Assembly: GCA_031546845.1 (NCBI GenBank)
Contig: JAVBJT010000014.1
Coordinates: 1 to 64,000 of the forward strand
Reading direction: 5' to 3'
DNA length: 64,000 nucleotides
From: Azoarcus sp031546845
GTDB taxonomy: Bacteria > Pseudomonadota > Gammaproteobacteria > Burkholderiales > Rhodocyclaceae
The first letter of the stretch is position 1. The number at the start of each line of letters is the position of its first letter. The position numbers and the translations under genes are program-made. Below, one piece after another: positions 1 through 9,156 of the stretch. The notes beneath the pieces are model-generated. The model made no database searches. It was not told the origin of the DNA and was given only the letters and a program-made list of their open reading frames with translations.

Positions 1-2580
1 GTAGCGGTGGCTGCCCTGGGCGGTGTCGATGCGGGTGAGCTGGCCTAGAGGATCGTAGTGGTGCTGGCGGTTCAGTTCATCACCGATCAACGGCGTGTGG
101 GTGTCCAGGGTGAGCGGGCGCGATAGGGCGTCGTAGCGCAGTCGGCGGGTAGTGGCGGCAAAGCGGCGTTCGGTTTCGCGGTGCAGTTTGTCGCGCTCAA
201 AATCGATGAGCCCGCGTCCGTCCAGCGTGAGTCCGTGCAGGTGGCCCGCGCCGTAGGTCTGCCAGTGCAGCGGGGGAAGGGTGTCGAGTTCCAGTTGCGC
301 TTCGATGCCCAGTTCGTCGTAACGGCGGCCGACTTGGTGTTGCCATACGGTGTGGCCTGCGGCATTGATGAGTTGCTGCGTTTCCTGGGTGATGCGGCCG
401 GCCACGTCGCGGGAGAAGCGGACGATGACAGCGTTGGAGCCAACCGCGCTCAGGTGGCGCGCTTCGGTAAGCCGGCCGGCGGTGTCGTAGCGGTAGGTTT
501 CGTTGCTCAGGGGGGCGCCGTCCGGGTCGAATTGCTGGCGGGCGATCATCCGCCCGCCCTGGTCGGACTGGTAGCGGTTGATCTGGCCGGCATCGGCGCT
601 TTCGGTCAGTTCGCCGGCGCTGTTGTAGCTGTGGCGTTGGGTGCGGCCATCGAAGTTGGTCTGTTCGGTGAGTCGGTCCAATTCGTCATACTGGAAGCGG
701 GTGCTGGCACCGTTTTCGTTGGTGAGCACGGTGAGCCGACCGGCCGTGTCGTATTGGTAGTGTTGGGTGAGGCCGGCGTAGCCGAGGGTGAGCAGCCGCC
801 CGTGGGGGTCGCGCCGGTGGGTGATGTCGGTGCCGTCGGCAAGGGTGAGGCGAGTGAGTTCGCCCGCGGCATCGTACTGATAGGTGAGGCTGTGGCCGAG
901 CGCGTCGGTGTGGGCGACGAGCCGCCCTTGAGGATCGTATTCGCGGCGTAGCCGGTGGCCTTCCTGGCCTTCTATGTCGGTGAGCTGGCCGAAGCGGTTG
1001 TGCCGGTAGCGGGTGGTGCTGCCGGAGCAGTCGGTGTAACTCACGAGTTGGCCGAGGCTATTCCAGGTAAGTCGCTTTTTACCGCCTTTGGCATCTTCGA
1101 TTTCGCTGGGCTGCTCGGTGCGTTCGTTCGGGTAGTGGTAGCGGGTGGTGTGGCCGAGGGCATCGGTATCGGCGATGGGGCGGCCCAGGGAATCGAACTG
1201 ATGGCGGGCGCCATTGCCATCGTCGTCGGTGCTTTGGGTCAGTGAGCCGTGGGCATCGTACTGGTAGTGCTGTGTGCGTCCGTCGGGTAGGCGGATGGCG
1301 AGCAGGTCGCCGGTGGTGACGTCCAGATCGTAGGCGGTTTCGCGCCCGAGTGGGTCGATGCTTGCTACTAGCCGTCCGCTGGTATCGAAGCGGTTCTCGG
1401 TGATGGAGCCGTCGGCGCGTTGATGCTTGACGACGCGGCGCAGGCCGCCTTCTCCGGCGAAGTGATAAATCTCTTGGCGGCCGAGGCTGTCGGTGACGGT
1501 GGTGGCGTCGGGTTGGTAGCTAAGTCGGTAGGAGAGGCCGTCGGGGGTGGTTTGTTCGGTGACGCGGCCGTGTGCATCGTAGGCGTAGCTTGTGGTGGGG
1601 CGGCCTGCGTGGGTGTGGGCGCTCATGCGGCCAACAAGTTCGGGGTGGTACTGGAATTGACGCAGGCTCGTGCCATCGCGGCCGATGACGGCGGCGAGTT
1701 CGCCTCGGGGGGTGTAGTGGTAGCGGACGAGGGGTTGTGTGGGCACGCCGGGGTGGGACGGGTCGTGGGTAAGGCGCACGGCGGTGAGGCGGATGCCGGG
1801 GTCCGCGCCCCAGCCGTGGGTGGGGTCGCGGGCAAGGCCAGGGATGCGGGTAAGGTCGAGTTCAAAGCGCCGGCCGGCGCCGTCGATGATGGTGGCGATG
1901 TGGCCGGCAAGCTCGCCTTCGGGCAGGCGGCCAAGGCGTTGCTGGCGGCCGAAGCGGTCGGCGAGCCCGCCGAGTAGGAGGCGTTGTTCAGTTAGCCCAG
2001 AACCGATGGTGCCGAAGACCCACCAGGGGCCGAGTGGGCTGGCGGTGACGAAGATAAGGCTTTCGTTGCGCCGTAGTTCGGGGGTGAGGCTTTGCCAGGC
2101 GACAGCCAGGCGTGCGCCGGGTAGGGTGTGGGGGTCAAGGGTGTCGCATCCGCCACGGATGAGCCAGAGGTTCTCGGAACGGCTGTAGGTGAGTTCGCCG
2201 GGAGCAAGCGCTTCGAAGTGGATGCTGCGCCCTTTGGTGTCGTTGAGCGTGAGCACGCCGGGGCTAAGGGTGAGGCTGGGTTCTTGGGGGAGCCACCAGC
2301 CGGGGCCGAGTAGCCCTACGGGGGCAGGGGTGGCGGTTTGGTAGCTGGAGTAGTCGCGCGAGAGGGTGAAGGGTAGGGGGCCGGGGAGCGAGAGATCGAC
2401 TTCGCCGCTGAAGACTTTGGCACCCAGCAGCGGGTTGATGGGGTTGCCCACGGCAACCCCACCCGGACACGCGGAGCAGGCTACGCCGCCTTGGCTGCCG
2501 ATCAGGACGGTGCGCGAGCCTTGGACGATGACGCCACCGGCGACACGGTCGCCTATGCGGGAGGCAGGTTTGCCACTCAT
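1..2580 (-). CDS. PAAR-RHS repeat protein (3' end outside window)
   Basis: The minus strand stays open from an ATG at 2580 to the left edge, 860 codons without a stop. The N-terminus (MSGKPASRIGDRV...) resembles the PAAR fold that caps type VI secretion spikes. It is followed by an RHS entry segment and, from about residue 280, many YD repeats of the type YDxxGRLT. An AAGGAG Shine-Dalgarno lies 7 nt before the start. PAAR-RHS proteins are typically T6SS-delivered polymorphic toxins: the YD repeats form a shell around a C-terminal toxin. That toxin and its immunity gene would lie beyond the left edge. No T6SS structural genes are visible here. Confident in the family; toxin type unknown. Confidence 0.88.
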   Translation of the reverse strand, partial: MSGKPASRIGDRVAGGVIVQGSRTVLIGSQGGVACSACPGGVAVGNPINPLLGAKVFSGEVDLSLPGPLPFTLSRDYSSYQTATPAPVGLLGPGWWLPQEPSLTLSPGVLTLNDTKGRSIHFEALAPGELTYSRSENLWLIRGGCDTLDPHTLPGARLAVAWQSLTPELRRNESLIFVTASPLGPWWVFGTIGSGLTEQRLLLGGLADRFGRQQRLGRLPEGELAGHIATIIDGAGRRFELDLTRIPGLARDPTHGWGADPGIRLTAVRLTHDPSHPGVPTQPLVRYHYTPRGELAAVIGRDGTSLRQFQYHPELVGRMSAHTHAGRPTTSYAYDAHGRVTEQTTPDGLSYRLSYQPDATTVTDSLGRQEIYHFAGEGGLRRVVKHQRADGSITENRFDTSGRLVASIDPLGRETAYDLDVTTGDLLAIRLPDGRTQHYQYDAHGSLTQSTDDDGNGARHQFDSLGRPIADTDALGHTTRYHYPNERTEQPSEIEDAKGGKKRLTWNSLGQLVSYTDCSGSTTRYRHNRFGQLTDIEGQEGHRLRREYDPQGRLVAHTDALGHSLTYQYDAAGELTRLTLADGTDITHRRDPHGRLLTLGYAGLTQHYQYDTAGRLTVLTNENGASTRFQYDELDRLTEQTNFDGRTQRHSYNSAGELTESADAGQINRYQSDQGGRMIARQQFDPDGAPLSNETYRYDTAGRLTEARHLSAVGSNAVIVRFSRDVAGRITQETQQLINAAGHTVWQHQVGRRYDELGIEAQLELDTLPPLHWQTYGAGHLHGLTLDGRGLIDFERDKLHRETERRFAATTRRLRYDALSRPLTLDTHTPLIGDELNRQHHYDPLGQLTRIDTAQGSHRY

Positions 2581-2888
2581 GAATCACTCCTTGAGGAGAA
2601 CTGCAGGAAAGGTGGCCGGGAGGGGGCCACGGGCAGAACTGCGGACGGTTCGGTCGAGTGTTTCGTCATCATTTGATGTTATTTATGTATGACGCGAGAG
2701 TGGCCGATGGTCGGGGAATTGAAACCGTTTGTCAAGCGGTGGGATGTTACCGAAGGGTAGGGAAGGGCTGGGCGCGCGGTGGCAGCCACTACCGCAATCT
2801 GCGTGAACAGGGGGTAACCGCGCGGCCCGAATGAAATGGCCGGGGTATATTCCGGCTATTACACAACTCGGTAAAAGGAGCTTCCGCA
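2581..2888. other. Intergenic region between divergent genes
   Basis: About 300 bases between the PAAR-RHS start (minus) and the methyltransferase start (plus). It must hold both promoters. A TATATT element near 2846-2851 could be a -10 box for the methyltransferase. I see no gene or repeat in it. Confidence 0.4.
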
Positions 2889-3635
2889 TTGGATATCCCA
2901 CGCATCTTCAACATTACCGAAAGCGCTCACCGCATCCATAACCCGTTCACGCCGGAAAAGCTCGCTACGCTCGGCGCGGCGTTGCGCCTGGAGTCGGGCA
3001 CGCGCGTGCTCGATCTCGGCAGCGGTTCGGGGGAGATGCTGTGCACCTGGGCGCGCGATTACGGCATCGCCGGCACTGGTATCGATATGAGCCAGTTGTT
3101 CTCCGAGCAAGCGAAACTGCGCGCTGAAGAGCTCGGCGTTGCCGGTCGGGTCGAGTTCATCCACGGCGACGCTGCTGGCTACGTTGCCGGCGAAAAAGTG
3201 GACTTGGCGGCCTGTGTTGGCGCTACGTGGATCGGCGGGGGCGTTGCCGGCACCGTCGCGCTTCTGGCGAAGAGCCTCCGCGCCAACGGAATCATCCTTA
3301 TCGGCGAGCCGTACTGGCTGCGCTTACCGCCGACGGAGGACGTTGCCAAGGGCTGCCTTGCTGGTTCTATTTCCGACTTTCTTCTGCTTCCGGAGCTTCT
3401 CGCGTCTTTCGGCGACCTCGGCTACGACGTTGTGGAAATGGTTCTGGCGGACCAGGAAGGCTGGGACAGGTACGAGGCGGCCAAGTGGCTCACCATGCGC
3501 CGATGGCTCGAAGCGAATCCCGGCGACGACCTCGCTAAAGAGGTTCGAGCCAAGCTGAACTCGGAACCGAAACGCCACGCCGCGTACACGCGTGAATATC
3601 TTGGATGGGGCGTGTTCGCGTTGATGGCAAGGTGA
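2889..3635 (+). CDS. SAM-dependent methyltransferase, YjhP-like
   Basis: A 248-residue class I methyltransferase. Motif I (VLDLGSGSGEML) is at about residues 40-51, followed by an acidic residue at the end of strand 2 (GTGIDMS). The sequence closely resembles the uncharacterised E. coli YjhP family from its first residues (MDIPRIFNITES) to its end (WGVFALMAR). The start is TTG at 2889, supported by AAGGAG 8 nt upstream and by the match of the N-terminus to the family. Substrate is unknown. The next gene begins 22 nt downstream and may be cotranscribed. Confidence 0.85.
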   Translation: MDIPRIFNITESAHRIHNPFTPEKLATLGAALRLESGTRVLDLGSGSGEMLCTWARDYGIAGTGIDMSQLFSEQAKLRAEELGVAGRVEFIHGDAAGYVAGEKVDLAACVGATWIGGGVAGTVALLAKSLRANGIILIGEPYWLRLPPTEDVAKGCLAGSISDFLLLPELLASFGDLGYDVVEMVLADQEGWDRYEAAKWLTMRRWLEANPGDDLAKEVRAKLNSEPKRHAAYTREYLGWGVFALMAR

Positions 3636-3657
3636 TAGGTCTTATGAACGAGGCCCC

Positions 3658-4227
3658 ATGAACGAGTTACCCGCCTGGTGGAACGATCTCGTCGCTTGGT
3701 TCTTCATCGCCCGAAGGCGTGCCATTCCACCGAACATGCTCCATGCCTGGAGAATCAACGGCTATGCCGATAGCGTCTGCAATGGCGGCTTGGCCGATTA
3801 TCTGCGCCGTGGAAGCCGCCGCGCCTTTTCCAACGCCGATCTTTTGCAAAGCCTCACCGTTGTCGGCTCGCCCGTGCATGTCACGACCCTTGAACGGGCG
3901 TTGGCTTTCCTGCGGGACGCTTCTCCCCGGCGGCGTTTGCCCGAGGCCGCCCAAATGGCAAGAGGTATCGCCTACGATTGTCTGTGCAAGGGCTTGAACC
4001 GCGAGCAGACCGTCGAACTCCTGATCGAACTGACGCCGGAGTGCCCGGAAAGCCTGTATGACAAGGTGCTCGACGCGGCGGCGCGCGAGCTTGCCTTCGA
4101 CAGCCAATGGGAAGCGCTGAACGCGCAATTTTTCGCGGAAGAGCCCGCGCTGCGGCTGTGTATCGCCGCCCATGCCGAGCGTTACATGAGCGAGTGGCGC
4201 GGATCGGCCGAACCCCCGCGTTGCTGA
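3658..4227 (+). CDS. Hypothetical protein, DUF4375/DMP19-like
   Basis: A 189-residue soluble protein without signal peptide or membrane segment. Residues 36-51 (YADSVCNGGLADYLRR) resemble the NGG-x-x-x-Y/F signature of the DUF4375/DMP19 family, whose members often sit in toxin-immunity or phage-like neighbourhoods. An earlier in-line ATG at 3644 meets a stop after five codons, so 3658 is the start. It follows the YjhP-like gene closely. Function unknown; family assignment is tentative. Confidence 0.6.
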   Translation: MNELPAWWNDLVAWFFIARRRAIPPNMLHAWRINGYADSVCNGGLADYLRRGSRRAFSNADLLQSLTVVGSPVHVTTLERALAFLRDASPRRRLPEAAQMARGIAYDCLCKGLNREQTVELLIELTPECPESLYDKVLDAAARELAFDSQWEALNAQFFAEEPALRLCIAAHAERYMSEWRGSAEPPRC

Positions 4228-4251
4228 TATTTCTTATGCAAACCTTAGTAA

Positions 4252-4794
4252 ATGGATATTCAGAAGCAATGGGGTGAGAAGCAATGGGGTGAGATCGAAA
4301 TAAAGTCCGCGAGGCTTTTATTGGCGCCGTTTTCGGCAAAGGATGCCGATGAGGCTTTTGGTTGCATCACCCCCGCGCTTACGCGCTTCATGGCCTGGGA
4401 GCCCCCGGCGACGAGGCGTGACTTCGATCGGGTCTGGCAGTCGTGGCTGCCGGCGATACGGAACGGTTCCGATTTGACGTTCGCGGTTCGCATGAGCGCC
4501 AGCGGGCAATTTCTCGGCTTGGTGGGGCTTCATCGCGCACAGACCACAACGCCGGAGTTGGGCGTCTGGATTCGGGAGGATTGCCACGGCCAGGGCTACG
4601 GCCGGGAGTCTGTTACCGCCGTCGTTGCGTGGGCTTCATCCTGCTTCAAGCCGGCAAGCTTCATCTACCCGGTTGCCGAACAGAATGTTGCAAGCCGCCG
4701 CATCGCGGAATCTCTCGGTGGTATCGAGTTTCGTCGGCAGGTGGAACGTAAATATACCTCGGTGATTTACCGCATTCCGCCGGTGCAAACATAA
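4252..4794 (+). CDS. GNAT family N-acetyltransferase (RimJ/RimL type)
   Basis: A 180-residue acetyltransferase. It has the RimJ/L-type opening (SARLLLAPFSAKDADEAF), the acetyl-CoA loop with the pattern GQGYGRES near residues 112-119, and the late segment NVASRRIAESLGG. It probably acetylates a small amine or a protein N-terminus. The first codons contain a tandem 15-base duplication (QWGEKQWGE), so the true start could be slightly downstream. Confidence 0.8.
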   Translation: MDIQKQWGEKQWGEIEIKSARLLLAPFSAKDADEAFGCITPALTRFMAWEPPATRRDFDRVWQSWLPAIRNGSDLTFAVRMSASGQFLGLVGLHRAQTTTPELGVWIREDCHGQGYGRESVTAVVAWASSCFKPASFIYPVAEQNVASRRIAESLGGIEFRRQVERKYTSVIYRIPPVQT

Positions 4795-4828
4795 AGGGTC
4801 GCTCCTGCCCCTTTTGTAGCAACTGAAT

Positions 4829-5131
4829 TTAGCTTTCACGTCGCTTAAAAACCCAGACCCCGTTATCTTCAATTCGGGTCGGCATATCTACCCTGAAGCA
4901 ATGAGCGGAGACTTTGCACCTTTCATCGTAATCCGCAATAACTTCAGTCTCGACACATGAAGCAGACTCAATTTCATCGTCATCTATAGGCCCATCGAAA
5001 TAAAAATTGATGACCACAGAGGATTCTGATGCGGAGAGCGTAACAGCGCGAAGTTTTTCCGATACCGCACCCAATAGCGCTCGCTGAATACTCAAACGAG
5101 CCCTAATTACTGCGTCTTTCATATATTCCAT
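4829..5131 (-). CDS. Small hypothetical protein
   Basis: A 100-residue acidic protein with no signal peptide or membrane segment. It has a core with YFDGPIDDDEIESA and a C-terminal basic patch (FKRRES). It has the size and acidity common among immunity proteins of contact-dependent toxins, but nothing identifies a partner. It is convergent with the GNAT gene. An in-frame ATG at 5122 is an alternative start. Confidence 0.5.
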   Translation of the reverse strand: MEYMKDAVIRARLSIQRALLGAVSEKLRAVTLSASESSVVINFYFDGPIDDDEIESASCVETEVIADYDERCKVSAHCFRVDMPTRIEDNGVWVFKRRES

Positions 5132-5389
5132 AATTTATGGCCTCGCGGGCACTAGACACGGTTGAGCTGTTGGAAATAGCGCGGCTCGAACTGTACCGGC
5201 GAAAGGCCAACCGCGCTCGAACACACGCTTACCGCCATCGGCTGTACGCGATGCGCCGGCCGCGCTTGTGTCCGGCGGTAAAGTTGCGGTGGCCGACCCG
5301 CCCGGTGAAACCGGAAAACTCTTCATCTTTATCAAGGAATCGCGCTCGCCACCGGCGCTAGCATGGCGGACGGTAGAGGGGGGGCGCGG

Positions 5390-6010
5390 ATGAGCATAGC
5401 GGCGGTTCCGTTGGAAGAGGCGGGCGGCGCGGGGCTTGGGGGGCGGCGGAAGCGGCGGGGGCGTGTTCCGGGCAACCACGGCATTTGGGTGGGGATTACC
5501 TGCGAGTTTGTCGAGTTTCTGGTGCTGTTCACGGTTTATTTCGTGGCGCGCGCTTATTTTCCCGATCTGTTTCATCAGGGGGCCGCGCGTTTGTCGGTGC
5601 TTGCCGGCACGGCCATTACGCTGTTGATGGTTACCAGCAGCTTTTTCATCGCCTGTTCGGTTGTGAGGATTCGCGCGGGGCGTCGTAAGGAATCGATCTG
5701 GTGGCTGGCGGGCGGGCTGGTGATCGCGCTGGGTTATCCGTTGGCGAAGTATTTCGAGTTTCAGTGGAATGTGGCGCACGGTATTACCGGCGGATCGGGG
5801 ATTTTCTTCACCGTTTATTACTACCTGACCTTGACGCACATGGTGCATGCTTCCTGGGGCATTCTCGGCATGCTGTGGGTGCTGAGCCGCCATATGGTCG
5901 GCGGGTACTCGGCGGATCGCTACAACGGGCTGGAGGCGCTGGCGAGCTACTGGCATGCCACGGACATTATCTGGCTGATTATTTTTCCGCTTTTCTATGT
6001 GTTGGCCTGA
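5390..6010 (+). CDS. norE: Cytochrome c oxidase subunit III family protein, NorE-like
   Basis: A 206-residue membrane protein with five predicted helices and the heme-copper oxidase subunit III signature (GNHGIWVGITCEFVEF near the start; THMVHASWG and YWHATDIIWLIIFPLFY late). The short length and the adjacent small subunit-IV-like gene match NorE, an accessory protein of nitric oxide reductase clusters, better than CtaE. The start is chosen at 5390 behind a GAGGGGG stretch; 5363 is possible. No norCB lies in this window, so the pair appears detached from its reductase. Confidence 0.78.
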   Translation: MSIAAVPLEEAGGAGLGGRRKRRGRVPGNHGIWVGITCEFVEFLVLFTVYFVARAYFPDLFHQGAARLSVLAGTAITLLMVTSSFFIACSVVRIRAGRRKESIWWLAGGLVIALGYPLAKYFEFQWNVAHGITGGSGIFFTVYYYLTLTHMVHASWGILGMLWVLSRHMVGGYSADRYNGLEALASYWHATDIIWLIIFPLFYVLA

Positions 6011-6013
6011 ACC

Positions 6014-6319
6014 ATGAAAACGCCCGATTCGATGCCCCCTACGCCGTCTACATCCCTCGCGCCCTTGGTGCGTGCCTGGCTCGGCCTGGTTGTGCTCACC
6101 GGGTTCAGCGTGTGGCTGGCGCGTTGGTCGGGCCACGCCGTTTGGCTGCAAGTGCCGGTGGCCGTTATCGTGTGGATCAAGGGGTGGGTGGTGGCGCGGT
6201 TTTTTATCGAATCGCATCTGGCGCACCCGTTTATCGCCGGGGTGGTGCGGGCGTTCATTTTCTGCGTGCCGCTGGCACTGATTGTTACGGTGTGGCTGGG
6301 TGAGCGGCTTGCGCACTGA
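6014..6319 (+). CDS. norF: Cytochrome c oxidase subunit IV family protein, NorF-like
   Basis: A 101-residue protein with three hydrophobic helices and the subunit IV / NorF motif (IVWIKGWVVARFFIESH) in the middle. It starts 3 nt after the NorE-like stop, so the two are translated together. Known NorF proteins support nitric oxide reductase activity at the membrane. Here the catalytic norCB genes are not nearby. Confidence 0.7.
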   Translation: MKTPDSMPPTPSTSLAPLVRAWLGLVVLTGFSVWLARWSGHAVWLQVPVAVIVWIKGWVVARFFIESHLAHPFIAGVVRAFIFCVPLALIVTVWLGERLAH

Positions 6320-6454
6320 TACGGCCTCACCTTCGCCCGTATAACTTCGTTGGGTCGCCTTGTGAGCGGGTCGAATGCGAACCCGTGCGTGCGCGCAACG
6401 TGAGCGCACGCGGGCAGTTTGACATGGGCGGCCCCGGCATGAAACGCTTGCCGC

Positions 6455-6497
6455 TTTGATGCGCCAGCAGGCGAGTGTTTTGATGCGCCAGCAGGCG
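6455..6497. repeat. 19-bp direct repeat, two copies
   Basis: Two perfect copies of TTTGATGCGCCAGCAGGCG at 6455-6473 and 6479-6497, 24 bp apart, lie between the norF-like and tam-like genes. Their role is unknown; they could be a duplicated operator or a replication slip. Confidence 0.6.
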
Positions 6498-6543
6498 CAT
6501 GGGCAACTTTCATCGGCAATTTTTCGACAGGGGAAGATGCGCC

Positions 6544-7305
6544 ATGCCTGCGTGGGACGACCGCCAGTACCTCAAATTTGCCGATGAGCGCACCCGCGCG
6601 GCGCGCGATCTGCTCGCCCGCGTGTCGCTGAGCGAAGCGGGGGATATTGTCGACCTTGGCTGTGGGCCGGGTAATTCGACCGCGCTGCTGCGCGAGCGCT
6701 GGCCCTTGGCACGAACGACCGGCGTCGATAATTCGGCCGAAATGCTGCAACGCGCGCGCGCCGATCTGCCCACATGCGAGTGGATCGAGGCCGATTTGCG
6801 CACCTGGCGGCCCGCCGCGCCGGTCGATCTGCTATTTGCCAACGCCGTGCTGCAATGGCTGCCGGAGCATGCCACGCTGCTGCCAGAACTGCTCGGCCAT
6901 GTGCGCCCCGGTGGCGTGCTGGCGGTGCAAATGCCTTGCTCCTTCAACGAACCCAGCCACCGCGCGATGCGCGAACTGCCCGGCCCCTGGCGGGGGCGGC
7001 TGGATGCTGCGCGCGCTGCTTCTCCGGTGCAGCCGCCGGCTTTCTATTACGACCTGCTCGCGCCGCTTGCGCGCCGCATCGACCTGTGGCGCACCACTTA
7101 CGAACATGTGCTGGCCGATGCGCAAGCCATTGTCGAGTGGGTGAAGGGCACGGGGCTGCGCCCGTTCTTGGATGCGCTGCCCGAGCACGAGCGGCCCGCT
7201 TATCTTGCTGCTTACCGCGATGCCATCGATGCCGCCTACCCGGCGCGCGTCGATGGCAAACGGTTGTTTTCTTTTCCGCGTTTGTTTTTCGTCGTCACCC
7301 GCTGA
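6544..7305 (+). CDS. tam: Trans-aconitate 2-methyltransferase
   Basis: A 253-residue class I methyltransferase with motif I (IVDLGCGPGNSTALL) near residue 36. It shows hallmarks of Tam: the opening WDDRQYLKFADERTRAARDLL, FANAVLQWLPEH, MPCSFNEPSHRAM, and an ending with RLFFVVTR. Tam methylates trans-aconitate, a spontaneous inhibitor of the citric acid cycle. The start at 6544 is chosen because it begins the conserved domain and follows a purine-rich stretch (GGGGAAG). Confidence 0.85.
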   Translation: MPAWDDRQYLKFADERTRAARDLLARVSLSEAGDIVDLGCGPGNSTALLRERWPLARTTGVDNSAEMLQRARADLPTCEWIEADLRTWRPAAPVDLLFANAVLQWLPEHATLLPELLGHVRPGGVLAVQMPCSFNEPSHRAMRELPGPWRGRLDAARAASPVQPPAFYYDLLAPLARRIDLWRTTYEHVLADAQAIVEWVKGTGLRPFLDALPEHERPAYLAAYRDAIDAAYPARVDGKRLFSFPRLFFVVTR

Positions 7306-7348
7306 ACCGCTCTACCCATACCCATACCGATATTGGAGGAGACACGCC

Positions 7349-8458
7349 ATGCCCACCCTGTTCGATCCCATTGCCGCTGGTGAACTGCGCCTTGCCAACC
7401 GCATCGTCATGGCGCCGCTCACGCGCAACCGCTCGCCCAACGCCGTCCCCACCGCGCTCGCCGCCACCTACTACGCGCAGCGCGCCAGCGCCGGTTTGCT
7501 GATTACCGAAGGGGTCGCCATCACCCAGCAAGGCCAGGGTTACGCCAATGTGCCGGGGCTGTACACGCCCGAGCAGATCGCCGGCTGGCGGCGCGTGACC
7601 GATGCCGTGCATGCGGCCGGCGGGCAGATCGTGGCGCAGTTGTGGCACGTCGGCCGCATCTCCCACAACTCGCTGCAACCGGATGGCGGCGCGCCAGTGG
7701 CGCCATCGGCGCTGCGCGCCAAGGCCAAGATCTACCTGGAAACGCCCGATGGCGGCGGTTTTGTGCCGGTATCGGAGCCGCGCGCGCTGACCTCCGGCGA
7801 ATTGCCGGGCATCATCGCCGATTACCGGCGCGCGGCGCGCGCGGCCATCGAAGCCGGCTTCGATGGCGTCGAAGTGCATGCCGCCAACGGTTATCTGATC
7901 GACCAATTTCTGCGCGCCGGCAGCAATAAGCGCACCGACGCTTACGGCGGCGCCATTGCCAGCCGCGCGCGGCTGCTCGTCAGCGTGGTCGATGCCATTG
8001 CCGCCGAGATCGGCGCGGGCCGCACCGCCATTCGCATTTCGCCGGTTACGCCGGCCAACGACGCGTTCGACCCGGACCCGCAACCGCTGTTCACCCACGT
8101 CGTCGAACAACTCGCGGCCCATCCGCTGGCCTATATCCACGTTATCGAAGGCTCCACCGGCGGCCCGCGCGACTTCCAGCAGGGCGACGCGCCCTTCAAC
8201 TACGCCGCGCTGCGCGCCGCCTATACCGAGGCCGGCGGCAAAGCCGCGTGGATAGTGAACAACGGCTACGACAGCGCGATGGCCGAGGCCGCGGTGGCCG
8301 GGGGCGGGGCCGATCTGGTCGCCTTCGGCAAAGCATTCATCGCCAACCCCGACCTCGTGCGCCGGCTGCGCGAAAAAGCGCCGCTCAACGAGTTGGATAC
8401 CACGACGCTTTATGGCGGCGGGGAAAAAGGCTATACCGATTATCCGGCGCTGGCCTGA
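7349..8458 (+). CDS. nemA: Old yellow enzyme, NemA-type alkene reductase
   Basis: A 369-residue FMN-dependent TIM-barrel protein. It shows RIVMAPLTRNRS near the N-terminus, WHVGRISH, the flavin/substrate segment GFDGVEVHAANGYLIDQFLR, and ADLVAFGKAFIANPDLV at the C-terminus. The family reduces activated alkenes, nitrate esters and N-ethylmaleimide with NADPH in the cytoplasm. A strong GGAGGA site precedes the ATG at 7349. It follows tam by 43 bp. Confidence 0.88.
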   Translation: MPTLFDPIAAGELRLANRIVMAPLTRNRSPNAVPTALAATYYAQRASAGLLITEGVAITQQGQGYANVPGLYTPEQIAGWRRVTDAVHAAGGQIVAQLWHVGRISHNSLQPDGGAPVAPSALRAKAKIYLETPDGGGFVPVSEPRALTSGELPGIIADYRRAARAAIEAGFDGVEVHAANGYLIDQFLRAGSNKRTDAYGGAIASRARLLVSVVDAIAAEIGAGRTAIRISPVTPANDAFDPDPQPLFTHVVEQLAAHPLAYIHVIEGSTGGPRDFQQGDAPFNYAALRAAYTEAGGKAAWIVNNGYDSAMAEAAVAGGGADLVAFGKAFIANPDLVRRLREKAPLNELDTTTLYGGGEKGYTDYPALA

Positions 8459-8572
8459 GCAGCGGCGCTCGGTTGCGTATGGCGGCATGCCGCCAGAATG
8501 GGAGGCGCGGACGCCGGCCGAAGCCGGCGCCGCGGCTATGCGGATACCGTAATCGAATGTATCGTTACAACC

Positions 8573-9073
8573 ATGAAAACAAAACTTCGCTTCGGTTCTT
8601 TTTTCTGCCTGGCGCTGCTGGCTGCTGTGCCGTCGCTTGCGCAGACCTTGTACAAATCCGTTGGCCCGGACGGCCGCGTCGTCTATAGCGATCAACCGCC
8701 CGCCGACGGCAAGGTCCAAAAAACCATGACGTTCGAAAACCTGCCGAGCACCACGCTACCCGCCGCCACGGCCGCCTACCTTGAACAGCAATTGAAGAAG
8801 CTGCGCACATCGTCCTACACCCCGAGCGCACCGGCCACAAGCGGTGTGGTGCTGTATTCGGCGGATTGGTGCGGCTACTGCAAGAAGGCCAAGGCGTATC
8901 TGGGAGAAAAGGGCATTGGCTACCGCGAAGTCAATATCGACACCCCCGACGGCATGACCGCCTTCGCCCAGGAAGGCGGCGGCAAGGGCGTGCCGCTGCT
9001 GGTTGCCGACGGGCAGCGCGTGCGGGGGTTCTCACCGCCCGCTTACGACGCGCTGTTCGCGCGTAAAAAATAA
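8573..9073 (+). CDS. Exported glutaredoxin-like protein with DUF4124 domain
   Basis: A 166-residue protein with a Sec signal peptide (residues 1-23, ending SLAQ), a DUF4124-type segment (LYKSVGPDGRVVYSDQPP) and a glutaredoxin domain. That domain has the redox pair C100-G-Y-C103 and the cis-proline loop GVPLL near residue 147. It is presumably a periplasmic thiol-disulfide protein. The DUF4124-glutaredoxin order is common in betaproteobacteria. The start is at the first codon of the signal peptide. Confidence 0.82.
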   Translation: MKTKLRFGSFFCLALLAAVPSLAQTLYKSVGPDGRVVYSDQPPADGKVQKTMTFENLPSTTLPAATAAYLEQQLKKLRTSSYTPSAPATSGVVLYSADWCGYCKKAKAYLGEKGIGYREVNIDTPDGMTAFAQEGGGKGVPLLVADGQRVRGFSPPAYDALFARKK

Positions 9074-9156
9074 GCGCCGCGCAGCAGCCGCCCCGCCGCG
9101 CTACCTGGAAATACGGCGCTTGCGGCGGGCGGCTCGCGCCGGCTTCTGTGGTTCTG

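Noticed and set aside
5137..5361. A short plus-strand frame before norE
   Set aside because: Basic, Arg-rich, no ribosome site and no domain; treated as non-coding.
5135..6409. A 424-residue minus-strand open frame opposite norE/norF
   Set aside because: It is rich in His/Arg/Pro, has no domain, and is antisense to two well-recognised membrane protein genes. GC-rich codon bias creates such frames.
7295..8719. A 474-residue minus-strand frame opposite the old yellow enzyme
   Set aside because: It is the complement of a clear OYE gene and has no domain.
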